Shown here piece by piece: positions 8,987-18,228 of a stretch of 64,000 nucleotides of DNA. Where the stretch lies: NCBI GenBank assembly GCA_964446495.1, contig CAYUOY010000005.1, positions 1-64,000 of the forward strand, written 5' to 3'. The first letter of the stretch is position 1. Every line of letters begins with the position of its first letter. This stretch comes from JAADHU01 sp964446495 (lineage in GTDB: Bacteria; Pseudomonadota; Gammaproteobacteria; Steroidobacterales; Woeseiaceae). A model generated the notes under the pieces. The model made no database searches. It saw only the letters and a program-made list of their open reading frames with translations, and was not told the origin of the DNA. The translations under genes were made by a program, and so were the position numbers.

Positions 8987-9859
8987 TTAATGACTTGGTC
9001 GTGAGTTGACGAAACTTTGTATGGGCTCGAAAAATTTTCCGATATCCAGGACGGCGAGCCGTTCGCCGTTCGGAAATTGATTTGTCAATTGCAGCAGGAC
9101 TATACCGGCACGTGCATCCACAAGCACGACGGTGAGAATGGTTTGTTCGGAATAAGTTCGCAATTCGCTCTCAATCAGCCAGCGCGCACCAAACTCATGA
9201 TAGAAGTAGGGAAAAGGATTCGTCGGGCGCGACTGAATGGCGGTTTTCGATAACAGGTCCACTGAATCAAGGCTCAATACGTAAGCAGAGATTTGTTGCT
9301 CAATTTTGGCGGCAATATCACTGTGAGACGGATCGGATTTAGTGGGCATGACAACAACAATCGGCAGACCACGGAACGCAAGCTTGTCAACTACCCACGC
9401 ACTCAAAGTCGCGATCGCGACTAACGCCACGACGTACAGCAATCCGCGGCCAATCCAAGCCAGGGAAGCACGGTGGCGGGACGATAATCGTGCTCTCTCA
9501 ACAACGGCACTCTCATTGCCGATTGCTGCCGTCTCACCGGCATCTACTTTCCAGCGATACCCGCGTTTAGGGATTGTCTCAATGTAATTTCGGTTTTCTG
9601 ACAGTTTGCCGAGCCTGGACCGAATGTCGGAAATACATCTTGTTAGTGTGTCATCACTGACTGATTGGTTCTTCCAGACTTGATCGAACAGGTCGCCGCG
9701 CGCTACGACCTGGCCGGTATTGTCCACCAGCAACTTAAGGATTTTCATATTTACAGGACCGAGGCGCACGGTCATGCCCAGCGAGTTTACAACTTCGCCG
9801 ACTCGGGGGTAAATGGTCAAGGCGCCACTTTTCAGTGGTAGCTCGCTTTCAGATGCCAT
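8987..9859 (-). CDS. CadC/ToxR-like membrane-anchored winged-helix regulator
   Basis: 290 residues. Residues about 14 to 104 are an OmpR-type winged-helix domain: LGPVNMKILKLLVDNTGQVVAR, then DLFDQVWKNQSVSDDTLTRCISDIRSRLG and the wing ending in IETIPKRGYRW. No receiver domain precedes it. A single hydrophobic helix at about 133 to 156 follows, then a periplasmic segment of roughly 130 residues. This is the CadC/ToxR layout, in which a periplasmic or membrane signal controls DNA binding directly. The gene is divergent from the unknown membrane protein gene at 9987 with about 130 bases between them, so that gene is the natural target. The sensed signal is not visible. Confidence 0.8.
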   Translation of the reverse strand: MASESELPLKSGALTIYPRVGEVVNSLGMTVRLGPVNMKILKLLVDNTGQVVARGDLFDQVWKNQSVSDDTLTRCISDIRSRLGKLSENRNYIETIPKRGYRWKVDAGETAAIGNESAVVERARLSSRHRASLAWIGRGLLYVVALVAIATLSAWVVDKLAFRGLPIVVVMPTKSDPSHSDIAAKIEQQISAYVLSLDSVDLLSKTAIQSRPTNPFPYFYHEFGARWLIESELRTYSEQTILTVVLVDARAGIVLLQLTNQFPNGERLAVLDIGKFFEPIQSFVNSRPSH

Positions 9860-9986
9860 GCAGACATCTTAGCCACTCCGGTGCGAGAGGACTACATGAA
9901 CTCATGTTTCAGGGATGTTTTACTCAGGTCAGATGAGATGTTTGCTGCGAGTATTGCCAAGGGTCGACACAAAGGAAATTGCACTG

Positions 9987-11336
9987 ATGGACATCAAGAC
10001 AAAGGTTAGAGGTTTTTTCGTTCGGGGATTGTTATTGATTACGTTTTTCGTAATCGCTACTTTGTTTATCAATCTGCCCTGGTTTGACGAACCGCTGCAT
10101 CCTGATCTGGTTTCATTGGGTACGCCTCGGAGTGTTTCGATGGATGCTAACTCGTTCCCGTTAATCTACGGTCTATCGGCCGCCACTGGCAAAGACTCAT
10201 TCGCTGTTGGTCAGGCGATTGTCAGTCGTTTGCGTGAACGTTATCGACAAGGCGAAAAAATTACGCTGAGTACGGCGGAGATGAATGACCTTCTCGGCAG
10301 ATCGGGCCCCGACGAGCCGTGGCGATCAAGTTTTCAGGCGCTTAATTGCAATTCACGCCTTTCAGTGGATTGCGCCGGTCGCCTAATAGCCGAAGTCGCA
10401 CAAGCAGATCTGGATCAGCCACGTCTTCGCCTGCTTCTGAAGCGCTATGACGAAATCCTTAAGGCGCCCCGATTTGAGGAGAACGAGGAGGTTGATGGTT
10501 ACACGCTGATGCCAGGTTACGGTCTACTCATGCAGATAGCGCAGGTTCGTCTTGCGATCAGCTATCGGCGTGACACTGTTGAACAATTCCTTACTCACGT
10601 AGAGGAAGACATCAACTTTTGGCGAACGGTCCTGAGCGACGGCCAATCGCTCATAGCCAAGATGGTTGCGCTCGCAGGATTTCGGAATGACCTCGAATAT
10701 GTTTCGGCATTGATTCGGCTTCGTGATTTGAATGACGACGAAATGCAGTCAGTTCGAAGCCTCCTGCATCCCCTGACTAGCGAGGAGCAGAATATTGGCG
10801 AGTCGATGCTCGCTGAGTTACGGATCTCTATGCTTGGCGATCACTCCTGGATAGTCATGGCGAGCGGCTATTCGTGGCTGGCGCGGATGTTCTTTCAGGA
10901 ACGGGCGACGCTCAACGAGTATTATTTGACGACAGTCATGCCGTTGATGCTTCGCGCCTCACTTTCCGCAGAAGAGTTCTATCATCAACGGGGTAACCAA
11001 AAGCTATCATATAGTGTCCGCGTATTTCCCCCGCCCTTGTATAATCTAGGCGGTAAACTCGCATTGAAACAAATGGCAGCAGAACACAGCGCGCAGGACT
11101 ACATCAGTCGCGTGCACGACGTCAATGGGCGAGTCGCTCTGGTTCTGTTGCAAGTTGAGATCGAGCAGAACGTAAATCTCAGCGTGGAAACCATCGTCAA
11201 GTCGTCAACTCACAGGAATCCTTATACTGGCGAACCGATGAGGTACGACGTATCGGCAGGTACGATCGGCTTCGAGTGTCTCACTGAAAACCAGAATGAC
11301 GTTTGCAGCGTGGCTATCGGCGATGCCGGGGCCTGA
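9987..11336 (+). CDS. Uncharacterised single-pass membrane protein
   Basis: The start was chosen at ATG 9987 (MDIKTKVRGFF) because an AAAGGAAA ribosome-binding sequence lies about 9 bases upstream; the frame is open back to 9915. The 449-residue product has one N-terminal helix (about residues 14 to 32, LLLITFFVIATLFINLPWF) and a large, probably periplasmic, mostly alpha-helical part with no cysteine-rich or catalytic motif that I recognise. A possible helical hairpin rich in charged residues occupies the middle. It stands alone, divergent from the CadC-like regulator, and is followed by a long perfect hairpin. I cannot assign a family. A regulator-partner relationship is inferred from orientation only. 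Confidence 0.6.
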   Translation: MDIKTKVRGFFVRGLLLITFFVIATLFINLPWFDEPLHPDLVSLGTPRSVSMDANSFPLIYGLSAATGKDSFAVGQAIVSRLRERYRQGEKITLSTAEMNDLLGRSGPDEPWRSSFQALNCNSRLSVDCAGRLIAEVAQADLDQPRLRLLLKRYDEILKAPRFEENEEVDGYTLMPGYGLLMQIAQVRLAISYRRDTVEQFLTHVEEDINFWRTVLSDGQSLIAKMVALAGFRNDLEYVSALIRLRDLNDDEMQSVRSLLHPLTSEEQNIGESMLAELRISMLGDHSWIVMASGYSWLARMFFQERATLNEYYLTTVMPLMLRASLSAEEFYHQRGNQKLSYSVRVFPPPLYNLGGKLALKQMAAEHSAQDYISRVHDVNGRVALVLLQVEIEQNVNLSVETIVKSSTHRNPYTGEPMRYDVSAGTIGFECLTENQNDVCSVAIGDAGA

Positions 11337-11352
11337 CGGAAGATATTACCAT

Positions 11353-11398
11353 CCAGATAAGGGTGCCTGATGCAAAGACAAGGCATGTCCTTATCTGG
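11353..11398. terminator. Long hairpin between convergent genes, candidate bidirectional terminator
   Basis: CCAGATAAGG at 11353-11362 is the exact reverse complement of CCTTATCTGG at 11389-11398. Inside, GTGCCT (11363-11368) can pair with AGGCAT (11381-11386) with one G-U, extending the stem across a 2-base bulge. The element lies 17 bases after the stop of the unknown membrane protein and 78 bases before the stop of the LacI gene coming from the other side. There is no run of T, so intrinsic termination is plausible but not certain. Confidence 0.5.
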
Positions 11399-11475
11399 CC
11401 CCAGTTCCGCTTGGCGGCGGCAGAAAGCAGGGGTTGAGGGCGAATGCCGGAGCAGACAGACCCTCTGGTTAGAAA

Positions 11476-12519
11476 CTAGACTTTCTTTGCCGCCAATGCG
11501 CCGCTTGATTGTCGGACGATCAGTTCACTGGACAAAGTGGTGTCCGCTACCGTCTGGCCGTTAAGAAGGCTAAGCAGGCTTTCGACCAGGACACGCCCGG
11601 CCCAGCGAATATTCTGGCGCACCGTGGTCAGGGTCGGGCTGCTATAGCGCGCCAGACCGATGTCATCGTAGCCAACGATCGCGATATCGGCCGGGACGCG
11701 CATTCCGGACTCGTTGATCGTTGCAATGGCACCGAGCGCCATTACATCGCTGCTGCATACCGCTGCATCGAAGTTTATGCGGTGGCCAAGCAGTTCCTCG
11801 ATCGCATCGCGTGCGCGCTCCATTTCAAAAGGGACTTCAATTTGAAGTCGGGGGTCGAATCTGACGCCGTGTTCCTTCAAAGCTTTCTGGTAGCCGGAAA
11901 AGCGCAAAGCTATTTCCGGAAGTTTGACATCGCCAAAAAACGCAATATGACGTCGACCCAGTCCCAACAGGTGATCAGTAGCAATGTAGCCGCCCGTGAA
12001 GTTGTCACCGCCCACTCTGCAATAGGTCTGATTCGGTATCTCTGCGCCCCAGACGACTATCGGCGTATCGGAATTTGCGATGGCATTCAATTCGACATGT
12101 TGCTCTCCCTGCCCAATAAAAATAACCCCGTCCGAATTGTGAAATACACGACTGTCCTGCAATTCCAGGATATTGACGATCGGCGCGTGCGAGAGAAAAA
12201 GATCGAGGTCGTGCTCAGCGAGGCAATCTGCTATTCCACCCAGCATCTCCAGAAAAAACGGATCGGACATGTGTTGTTCCGATTTGATGTTAAGCATGAA
12301 AACGACGGAAATAACGCCCGTTTTCTGCAGGCGGAAATTTCGAGCTCTTTGATTGATCCGGTAGTTGTGTTCCTTCGCCAGCTCCAGAATTCGAGATTTG
12401 GTCTTTTCATTTACGCGTGGACTGTCACTGAGTGCCCGGGAAACCGTACCGCGTGTCACACCGGCGATATCGGCCAGTTCCTGCATTGTGATCCGCGTTT
12501 TTGCTTTCTTCCGGTTCAT
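11476..12519 (-). CDS. LacI-family transcriptional repressor of the sucrose island
   Basis: 347 residues. The N-terminus has the LacI helix-turn-helix ITMQELADIAGVTRGTVSRAL followed by the hinge helix region, and residues about 65 to 340 form the periplasmic-binding-protein-like effector domain (GVISVVFML, DGVIFIGQG, HIAFFGD, DIAIVGYDDIGLARYSSPTLTT). The last segment TTVRQNIRWAGRVLVESLLSLL is typical. It is transcribed away from the TonB receptor gene, and two near-identical palindromes with central CG lie between them, which fits autoregulation plus control of the receptor. Effector is inferred to be sucrose or a derivative because the neighbours encode sucrose phosphorylase and a sugar kinase; the sequence of the binding pocket was not interpreted. 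Confidence 0.88.
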   Translation of the reverse strand: MNRKKAKTRITMQELADIAGVTRGTVSRALSDSPRVNEKTKSRILELAKEHNYRINQRARNFRLQKTGVISVVFMLNIKSEQHMSDPFFLEMLGGIADCLAEHDLDLFLSHAPIVNILELQDSRVFHNSDGVIFIGQGEQHVELNAIANSDTPIVVWGAEIPNQTYCRVGGDNFTGGYIATDHLLGLGRRHIAFFGDVKLPEIALRFSGYQKALKEHGVRFDPRLQIEVPFEMERARDAIEELLGHRINFDAAVCSSDVMALGAIATINESGMRVPADIAIVGYDDIGLARYSSPTLTTVRQNIRWAGRVLVESLLSLLNGQTVADTTLSSELIVRQSSGALAAKKV

Positions 12520-12632
12520 TATTAGTGTCCAAATCCTTTCGATGGCACCCGGTTCGGTTTGCGCAAATACTTAATCTAGAGGGTGTATAAGAAAACCGAA
12601 TATGTCAATTATTACAAAATCTTAGCTCACTG

Positions 12633-12646
12633 TACAATCGATTGTA
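12633..12646. promoter_or_regulatory. LacI-type operator 1
   Basis: TACAATCGATTGTA is a perfect 14-base palindrome with the central CG step typical of LacI/GalR-family operators. It lies in the divergent spacer between the LacI gene (start 12519) and the TonB receptor start (12745). A second copy sits 25 bases downstream, centre to centre. Confidence 0.7.
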
Positions 12647-12657
12647 TCTGCAGTATT

Positions 12658-12671
12658 GGCAATCGATTGTA
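12658..12671. promoter_or_regulatory. LacI-type operator 2
   Basis: CAATCGATTG at 12660-12669 repeats the 10-base core of operator 1, with the right flank also conserved (TGTAT). The two centres are about 25 bases apart, a spacing of a little over two helical turns that would allow two repressor dimers to bind the same face or cooperate. Position is about 75 bases before the receptor ATG. Confidence 0.65.
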
Positions 12672-12744
12672 TTTTGTCGTAGCCTCGGTTCGTCCTAGAT
12701 TTGCTCAAATTGGGCAATTCAATTCACCCGGGGGGGAACACCAA

Positions 12745-15309
12745 ATGGCAATCACGATTCGTGCCTGGATTTCACGTGGCCTGTCAGTAGCAGCGATCGC
12801 TGTAGTATTCATACCGAGCATGGCATTCTCACAAGCGGAAAACGAAGTCATCGAAGAGATTTTCGTGACCGGTGTTCCGCGTGGTGGCGCTACCAAGCTT
12901 GAGGCAAGCGTATCGGTAAGCGCGGTGCTGAGCGAGGACGTCATGAAACTTGCGCCGCGTTCTGTCGCTGAAGTATTTCGAAGTATCCCGGGAATAAGAG
13001 CAGAGTCCTCCGGGGGTGGCGGTAACGCCAACCTGACGATTCGCGGCATTCCTCTGGCGACCGGCGGCTCAAAATACATGCAGATTCAGGAGGACGGATT
13101 GCCCGTGCTCGAATTTGGCGATATTAACTTCGCCAATACGGATAATTTCGTTCGCTTTGACTCGACCGTCGATCGTATCGAATCCATCCGCGGTGGCTCG
13201 GCCTCGACATTCGCGAGCAATTCACCGGGCGGCATCATTAATATCATCAGTAGAACCGGTGGCAACGACGAGGGCAGCGTCGGACTGACCTTTGGCGCGG
13301 ACTATGATGAATTTCGCACCGACTTCCAATACGGTGGTCGTCTTGGCGATGATTTGAGCTATCACATCGGCGGCTTCTTCCGTGACGGAGAGGGCGTGCG
13401 CGACACCGGTTTCAACGGCGACAATGGTGGCCAGATCAAATTCAATATCACGAAAGACTTTGACGATGGTTTTCTTCGCTTTTACTTCAAACGACTGGAT
13501 GACAAGGTAACCACATACTTGCCCTCACCCATTCTGGTCAAGAGCCAGGGGAGTTTCGGACCAGTGGCTGGCTACAATGCAAGCTCACAATCCACCCACT
13601 CGCAGGAAACCAACAATTTCACTACCTTTGATCAATTCGGCAACCCGGTCAGCCGGGCAGTATCGGATGGCATCCAGTCCAAAGTTACCGCCTTCGGCTT
13701 CGAGTTCGACAAAGATATCGATGATACTTTGACGATCAACAACAAATTCCGGACCTCCAGCGTTACCGGTGGATTTATCTCGCCGTTTACGGATGGATTT
13801 GCCGGTGGCACAGACACGATTGCCAATAAAGGCGCGGCCTTGTGCGCTGGTGCGAGTGTAGGTGGCGTCGGTCTCGATTGTTCGGCTGGCGTGGTAGCGA
13901 CAATCGACGGACAGCCGGCAGATCCAAACCAGATGGCTTATACGAATCTTTTGTTTGACACAACGTTTGACGATGTTGGCCTCATGGTCAATGACTTCAA
14001 AATCACCAAGCAGGTTAATAGCGTTTCTATAACGGGTGGTCTGTACTATTCCAAGCAGAATATTGATATTTCCTGGAACAGTTGGCAAACACGAATGCAA
14101 ACGTTGAGCGGAAAAAACTCTCAAAATATCAACTACGTGGCGACCAATGCGGGCATCGACGCTAACGGAGCACCGGTCGACGTGGTGCTGGCCGACAACG
14201 GAGCCTTAACGCAGAGTTTTCTCGCCTGGGACTGGGATCTCGAGTACACGACAATCGCGCCCTATCTGAATATAGGTTTCGATATCGGCGACCGGTTCTC
14301 AATCGATGCCAGCGTTCGTCAGGATAATGTTGAAGCGCGTGGACAACGGCTGGATGCGTGTTGTGGCGGCAATGTATCGACAGATCTGAACGGTAACGGC
14401 TCGGTTGGGCAGTTCGAGGTGATCGGAGGAGTGATCACCCGCCTTGATAGTGACGCATTGCTCGAAAACTCAGGCGCTACATCGGGCGGATTTATTAGCG
14501 GTGGTGTTCGCAGCCTCAACAGCAACAATGCGGCGGTTACCAACGTTAATTACAATGCGGACAATACGGCGTACTCCCTGGGTGGTTCGTATTTGCTCAA
14601 TGACGATTCTTCCGTTTTCGCTCGCTACAGTGATGGTGGACGTGCCATCGGCGACCGTCTGACACAGGTTGCCGGCTCACTCAATCCGAATGGCAGTCTT
14701 ACCAGCACCACAGATGGCTATGATAACGTCACGCAGATCGAACTTGGCTACAAGTATTTCGGCAGTAACTGGTCGATATTTGGAACCTACTTCAACACCG
14801 AGGTTGAAGAAACGAATTCCGAAATTACCAGTGGCCTGACCTTCATTCGGAAATATGAAGCCGACGGCATTGAACTGGAAGGCGATGTCTCTATCGGCCA
14901 GTTGTTCAGCATCAGCGGCAACCTCACCTGGAGTGATGCGGAAATCGCGAGTGACCTGACCAACCCAGGTGTGGTCGGTAACACACCGCGTCGGCAGGCG
15001 GATTTCATCTGGACGATAACGCCTGATTTCAGTACCGACAATTTCTCGGTTGGTGCAACATTGCAGGGATCGACTGACTACTTCGTGCAGGACAACAACA
15101 GTCTGAAGCAAGACGCGTACAATCTGATCCATCTATACGGCACCTGGTACGTCACCGATGAGTTGGCACTGAGCTTCAATGTTAATAACCTGACAGACGA
15201 ATTCGTGATTACGGAATCGGAAGAGGGCTCCGCAAATAATGGCGACATCGTCAGAGCGCGAGCGTTAAGCGGCAGGTCGACATCTATCGGTGTAACGTAC
15301 AACTTCTGA
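12745..15309 (+). CDS. TonB-dependent outer-membrane receptor, probable sucrose or sucroside transporter
   Basis: The ATG at 12745 was chosen because GGGGGGGAAC lies about 5 to 12 bases upstream and the product then begins with a Sec signal peptide (MAITIRAWISRGLSVAAIAV to MAFSQA); the frame is open from 12583. The 854-residue protein has a plug domain (about residues 40 to 160: VSAVLSEDVMKLAPRSVAEV, GNANLTIRGIPL, DRIESIRGGSASTFASNSPGG) and a long barrel ending in the terminal aromatic signature SIGVTYNF. A recognisable TonB box is not certain; EEIFVTGV near the mature N-terminus is the candidate. It brings a ligand across the outer membrane using TonB energy. Sugar specificity is inferred from the adjacent LacI repressor and sucrose phosphorylase. 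Confidence 0.9.
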   Translation: MAITIRAWISRGLSVAAIAVVFIPSMAFSQAENEVIEEIFVTGVPRGGATKLEASVSVSAVLSEDVMKLAPRSVAEVFRSIPGIRAESSGGGGNANLTIRGIPLATGGSKYMQIQEDGLPVLEFGDINFANTDNFVRFDSTVDRIESIRGGSASTFASNSPGGIINIISRTGGNDEGSVGLTFGADYDEFRTDFQYGGRLGDDLSYHIGGFFRDGEGVRDTGFNGDNGGQIKFNITKDFDDGFLRFYFKRLDDKVTTYLPSPILVKSQGSFGPVAGYNASSQSTHSQETNNFTTFDQFGNPVSRAVSDGIQSKVTAFGFEFDKDIDDTLTINNKFRTSSVTGGFISPFTDGFAGGTDTIANKGAALCAGASVGGVGLDCSAGVVATIDGQPADPNQMAYTNLLFDTTFDDVGLMVNDFKITKQVNSVSITGGLYYSKQNIDISWNSWQTRMQTLSGKNSQNINYVATNAGIDANGAPVDVVLADNGALTQSFLAWDWDLEYTTIAPYLNIGFDIGDRFSIDASVRQDNVEARGQRLDACCGGNVSTDLNGNGSVGQFEVIGGVITRLDSDALLENSGATSGGFISGGVRSLNSNNAAVTNVNYNADNTAYSLGGSYLLNDDSSVFARYSDGGRAIGDRLTQVAGSLNPNGSLTSTTDGYDNVTQIELGYKYFGSNWSIFGTYFNTEVEETNSEITSGLTFIRKYEADGIELEGDVSIGQLFSISGNLTWSDAEIASDLTNPGVVGNTPRRQADFIWTITPDFSTDNFSVGATLQGSTDYFVQDNNSLKQDAYNLIHLYGTWYVTDELALSFNVNNLTDEFVITESEEGSANNGDIVRARALSGRSTSIGVTYNF

Positions 15310-15336
15310 AGTCGCAAATTCCCAATTCGCGAGGCG

Positions 15337-15362
15337 GCACAGGCAAATTCCGATGCCTGTGC
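15337..15362 (+). terminator. Strong intercistronic hairpin after the TonB receptor
   Basis: GCACAGGCA (15337-15345) and TGCCTGTGC (15354-15362) are perfect reverse complements with an 8-base loop. It lies 28 bases after the receptor stop and about 85 bases before the sucrose phosphorylase start. With no T-run it may act as a partial terminator or an mRNA-stabilising 3-prime structure, either of which would make the receptor message more abundant than the enzyme message. Confidence 0.5.
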
Positions 15363-15448
15363 TGCACCACGGCGACAAGCAATGTTAAATGCTTGGTCAA
15401 TGAAGGTCGCCGCAGGCGATGTCAAGTCAGTTAGGGGGCGACAAGTAG

Positions 15449-16933
15449 ATGCGTAACGCCGTTCAGCTAATTGCCTATGTTGACCGCCTGGCAGGAGACC
15501 TGTCTGGCGTGCGGGCGCTATTGAACAATGAGTTGTCGGGCTTGTTCGGCGGAATTCATCTGTTACCGTACTTCACGCCTTACGACGGCGCCGATGCGGG
15601 TTTCGATCCGGCAGATCATTTGTCAGTCGATGACCGTCTCGGCGACTGGGACTCCTTGCGCAAACTGTCAGATCAGACCTATGTCATTAGTGACCTGATC
15701 GTCAATCATGTTTCCACCGAATCACCGCAGTTCAAAGATGTGATGCGTCGTGGGGAAGCGTCCGACTATTGGGAATTGTTTCTCAAGCGAAGCGACTTTT
15801 TTCCGGACGAACGGTCTTCCGCGAATATCGATAAAGTCTATCGACCTCGTCCAGGCTCACCATTTACGACGATTACTCTCGACAACGGGACTTCGCACGA
15901 TTTCTGGACCACCTTCAGCTCTCAGCAATTGGATATCAATGTTGAATGCGTGGCAGGCCGCCACTACCTGGAATCCATTCTGCAACAATTTGCGGAGGCC
16001 GGCGTCAAAGGCATCCGCCTGGACGCCGTAGGCTACGCGATCAAACGCCGCGGAACGGAGTGCTTCATGTTGCCCGAGACCTTCGGCTTCATTGAATCGC
16101 TTCGCGAGGCGGCGGCTCGGCACAATATGGACGTGTTGGTCGAAATACACTCACATCATCAGACCCAAATTGATATCGCAGCGCGTGTTCCCTGGGTATA
16201 CGACTTTGCGCTCCCACCACTGGTTTTGCATACGCTCTACAGCGCTGATGCAGCAGCGCTGAAGAAGTGGTTCTCTATATCTCCCCGAAATTGTATTACT
16301 GTTCTCGATACTCACGATGGCATAGGTATTGTCGATGCGGCAGGAGATGGTGAGCGAACGGGTCTTCTAAGCGATGAGCAGGTCGATGAACTTTTGGTAC
16401 AAATTGATATTCGGACCGAGGGCCAAAGTCGCCTGGCCAGTGGCAAGGCAGCGTCCAATCTCGATATTTACCAGGTCAATACGACGTTTTATGATGCACT
16501 CGGCCGGTCCGACAACCTTTACCTGCTTGCCCGCGCGATACAGTTTTTCGCACCTGGCGTGCCGCAAATCTACTACATGGGTTTGCTGGCCGGGGAGAAT
16601 GATACACAACTGTTAGTAAAGACGGGTGTAGGTAGGGACATCAATCGTCATTATTATACGGCCGAAGAAATCAATATCGCGATCAGAAAGCCGGTGGTCC
16701 AGTCGTTACTGGATTTGATCCGCCTTCGCAACTCCGCACACGGTTTTCAGGGTGATTTCGATATGCCCGATTGCCCGGATAATCAGCTGCGAATTCGGTG
16801 GCGAAGGGCGGGTGACAGCATTGAGCTTTGCATTGATCTAGAGACAGTGAGCGGTGTTATTACGCAGCGTGAGAACGAGATCGTCAATCAATACACTATT
16901 TCAAATACGTTCAACGAAGTGCTCGAAAACTAA
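15449..16933 (+). CDS. Sucrose phosphorylase (GH13 subfamily 18)
   Basis: 494 residues, close to the roughly 500 of this family. It should convert sucrose plus phosphate to alpha-D-glucose 1-phosphate and fructose in the cytoplasm; no signal peptide is present. The N-terminus MRNAVQLIAYVDRLAGDL and GIHLLPYFTPYDGADAGFDP are characteristic. Catalytic residues are visible as D192 (GIRLDAVGYA), E232 (DVLVEIHSHH) and D290 (VLDTHDGIG); these coincide with the numbering known for the Bifidobacterium adolescentis enzyme. Close relatives act on sucrose 6'-phosphate or glucosylglycerate, so the acceptor and donor need testing. It follows the TonB receptor and precedes an MFS transporter, consistent with uptake followed by phosphorolysis. 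Confidence 0.88.
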   Translation: MRNAVQLIAYVDRLAGDLSGVRALLNNELSGLFGGIHLLPYFTPYDGADAGFDPADHLSVDDRLGDWDSLRKLSDQTYVISDLIVNHVSTESPQFKDVMRRGEASDYWELFLKRSDFFPDERSSANIDKVYRPRPGSPFTTITLDNGTSHDFWTTFSSQQLDINVECVAGRHYLESILQQFAEAGVKGIRLDAVGYAIKRRGTECFMLPETFGFIESLREAAARHNMDVLVEIHSHHQTQIDIAARVPWVYDFALPPLVLHTLYSADAAALKKWFSISPRNCITVLDTHDGIGIVDAAGDGERTGLLSDEQVDELLVQIDIRTEGQSRLASGKAASNLDIYQVNTTFYDALGRSDNLYLLARAIQFFAPGVPQIYYMGLLAGENDTQLLVKTGVGRDINRHYYTAEEINIAIRKPVVQSLLDLIRLRNSAHGFQGDFDMPDCPDNQLRIRWRRAGDSIELCIDLETVSGVITQRENEIVNQYTISNTFNEVLEN

Positions 16934-16950
16934 ATGCAGGGGTCCGGCAA

Positions 16951-18192
16951 ATGAGTGGCACACACCCAGGTCATAACCTCAGAGCTATTCGGTGGCTTAC
17001 CTATTTGATGTTCATGATGTTCGCAATGACCACAGATGCGGTCGGCGTGATTATTCCCGAGGTCATGAAGTCCTTCGACTTGAGTATGACGGCCGCCGGC
17101 CTCTTGCACTACGGACCTATGATGGCGATCGCGCTGGCTGGAATATTTCTCGGATACCTGGCCGACAAGCTCGGGCGAAAGAAAACGATAGTATTAGGAC
17201 TCGGGCTTTTCGCGATCAACTCCTATCTCTTCGTACTGGGAGAGTCATTCGGCTTCTATCTGAGTTTGATGATGTTGTCTGGATTGGCTATTGGCGTATT
17301 CAAGACAGCCGCATTGGCCTTGATCGGCGATATCTCCGAGTCGACTACAGAGCACACCTCAACCATGAATGGCGTCGAGGCCTTCTTCGGTGTGGGCGCA
17401 ATTATTGGACCACTCATCGTGACCTACCTGCTCGCTCAGGGGATTGATTGGAAATGGTTATACGTGATTGCCGGGACTCTATGTGTGGTGCTCATCGTCA
17501 CGGCCTCATTGGTACATTATCCCGAGACGATGAAAGCCTCGGACGAGCCAATAAATTTCGCGCGAACGCTCACAATGACGAAGGATCCTTACGCGCTGGG
17601 TTTTTCGCTGGGGGCGTTTCTATACGTTGCGACTGAAAGCGCTATCTACGTATGGATGCCGACCTATCTGCTGGGCTACGAAGGCAATGCAACGTTGCTC
17701 GCGAGCTATGCGCTGACGATATTTTTCGTTCTACGCGCGTCGGGTCGGTTTGTCGGTATCTGGATGATGGCGCATTTCAACTGGGCCGCCGTTTTGACAC
17801 TTTTCAGCGGTGCAATTGCGGCCTGTTTTCTTGGCAGTGTGATGGGTGGCAGAGACTGGGCAGTATTCCTGTTGCCTCTCTCTGGCCTCTTTATGTCGGT
17901 CATCTATCCAACGCTGAATTCAAAAGGCATTAGCTGTTTTCCAAAGAACAAGCATGGCACAGCGGCGGGAGTGATCCTGTTCTTTACTGCACTTGGTGCC
18001 GCGTTTGGCCCGCTAAGTATGGGTCTGGTGAGTGACGCTTTCGGCAGCGATGCGAGATACGGCTTCGTTCTGGCAAGCGTATTCTCCGCTATTTTGTTCG
18101 CTGGATTTCTTTTTAATATGCTCGCGGAACCAACGAAGCAACGCTTGTTGGATCTCGACCAAAGTGAATATCTGCCGGAGCAGAAAGGTTGA
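16951..18192 (+). CDS. MFS transporter, probable inner-membrane sugar permease
   Basis: 413 residues with about 12 hydrophobic helices. The loop after helix 2 carries GYLADKLGRKKTIVLG, the major-facilitator motif A (GxLaDrxGrkxxl). A second weaker copy is not obvious, as usual. The inner-membrane role of proton-coupled uptake is known for the family. It begins 17 bases after the sucrose phosphorylase stop and 36 bases before the fructokinase remnant, so it is most likely the cytoplasmic-membrane step of the sucrose island, complementing the TonB receptor. Direct evidence for sucrose specificity is absent. Confidence 0.82.
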   Translation: MSGTHPGHNLRAIRWLTYLMFMMFAMTTDAVGVIIPEVMKSFDLSMTAAGLLHYGPMMAIALAGIFLGYLADKLGRKKTIVLGLGLFAINSYLFVLGESFGFYLSLMMLSGLAIGVFKTAALALIGDISESTTEHTSTMNGVEAFFGVGAIIGPLIVTYLLAQGIDWKWLYVIAGTLCVVLIVTASLVHYPETMKASDEPINFARTLTMTKDPYALGFSLGAFLYVATESAIYVWMPTYLLGYEGNATLLASYALTIFFVLRASGRFVGIWMMAHFNWAAVLTLFSGAIAACFLGSVMGGRDWAVFLLPLSGLFMSVIYPTLNSKGISCFPKNKHGTAAGVILFFTALGAAFGPLSMGLVSDAFGSDARYGFVLASVFSAILFAGFLFNMLAEPTKQRLLDLDQSEYLPEQKG

Positions 18193-18228
18193 ACAATAGT
18201 AGTCCCTTACTGGCAACTGAGCTGACTC

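Noticed and set aside
11509..12525. Long open frame on the plus strand over the LacI gene
   Set aside because: It mirrors the LacI coding strand; its translation has no family pattern, while the LacI frame has a full helix-turn-helix and effector domain.
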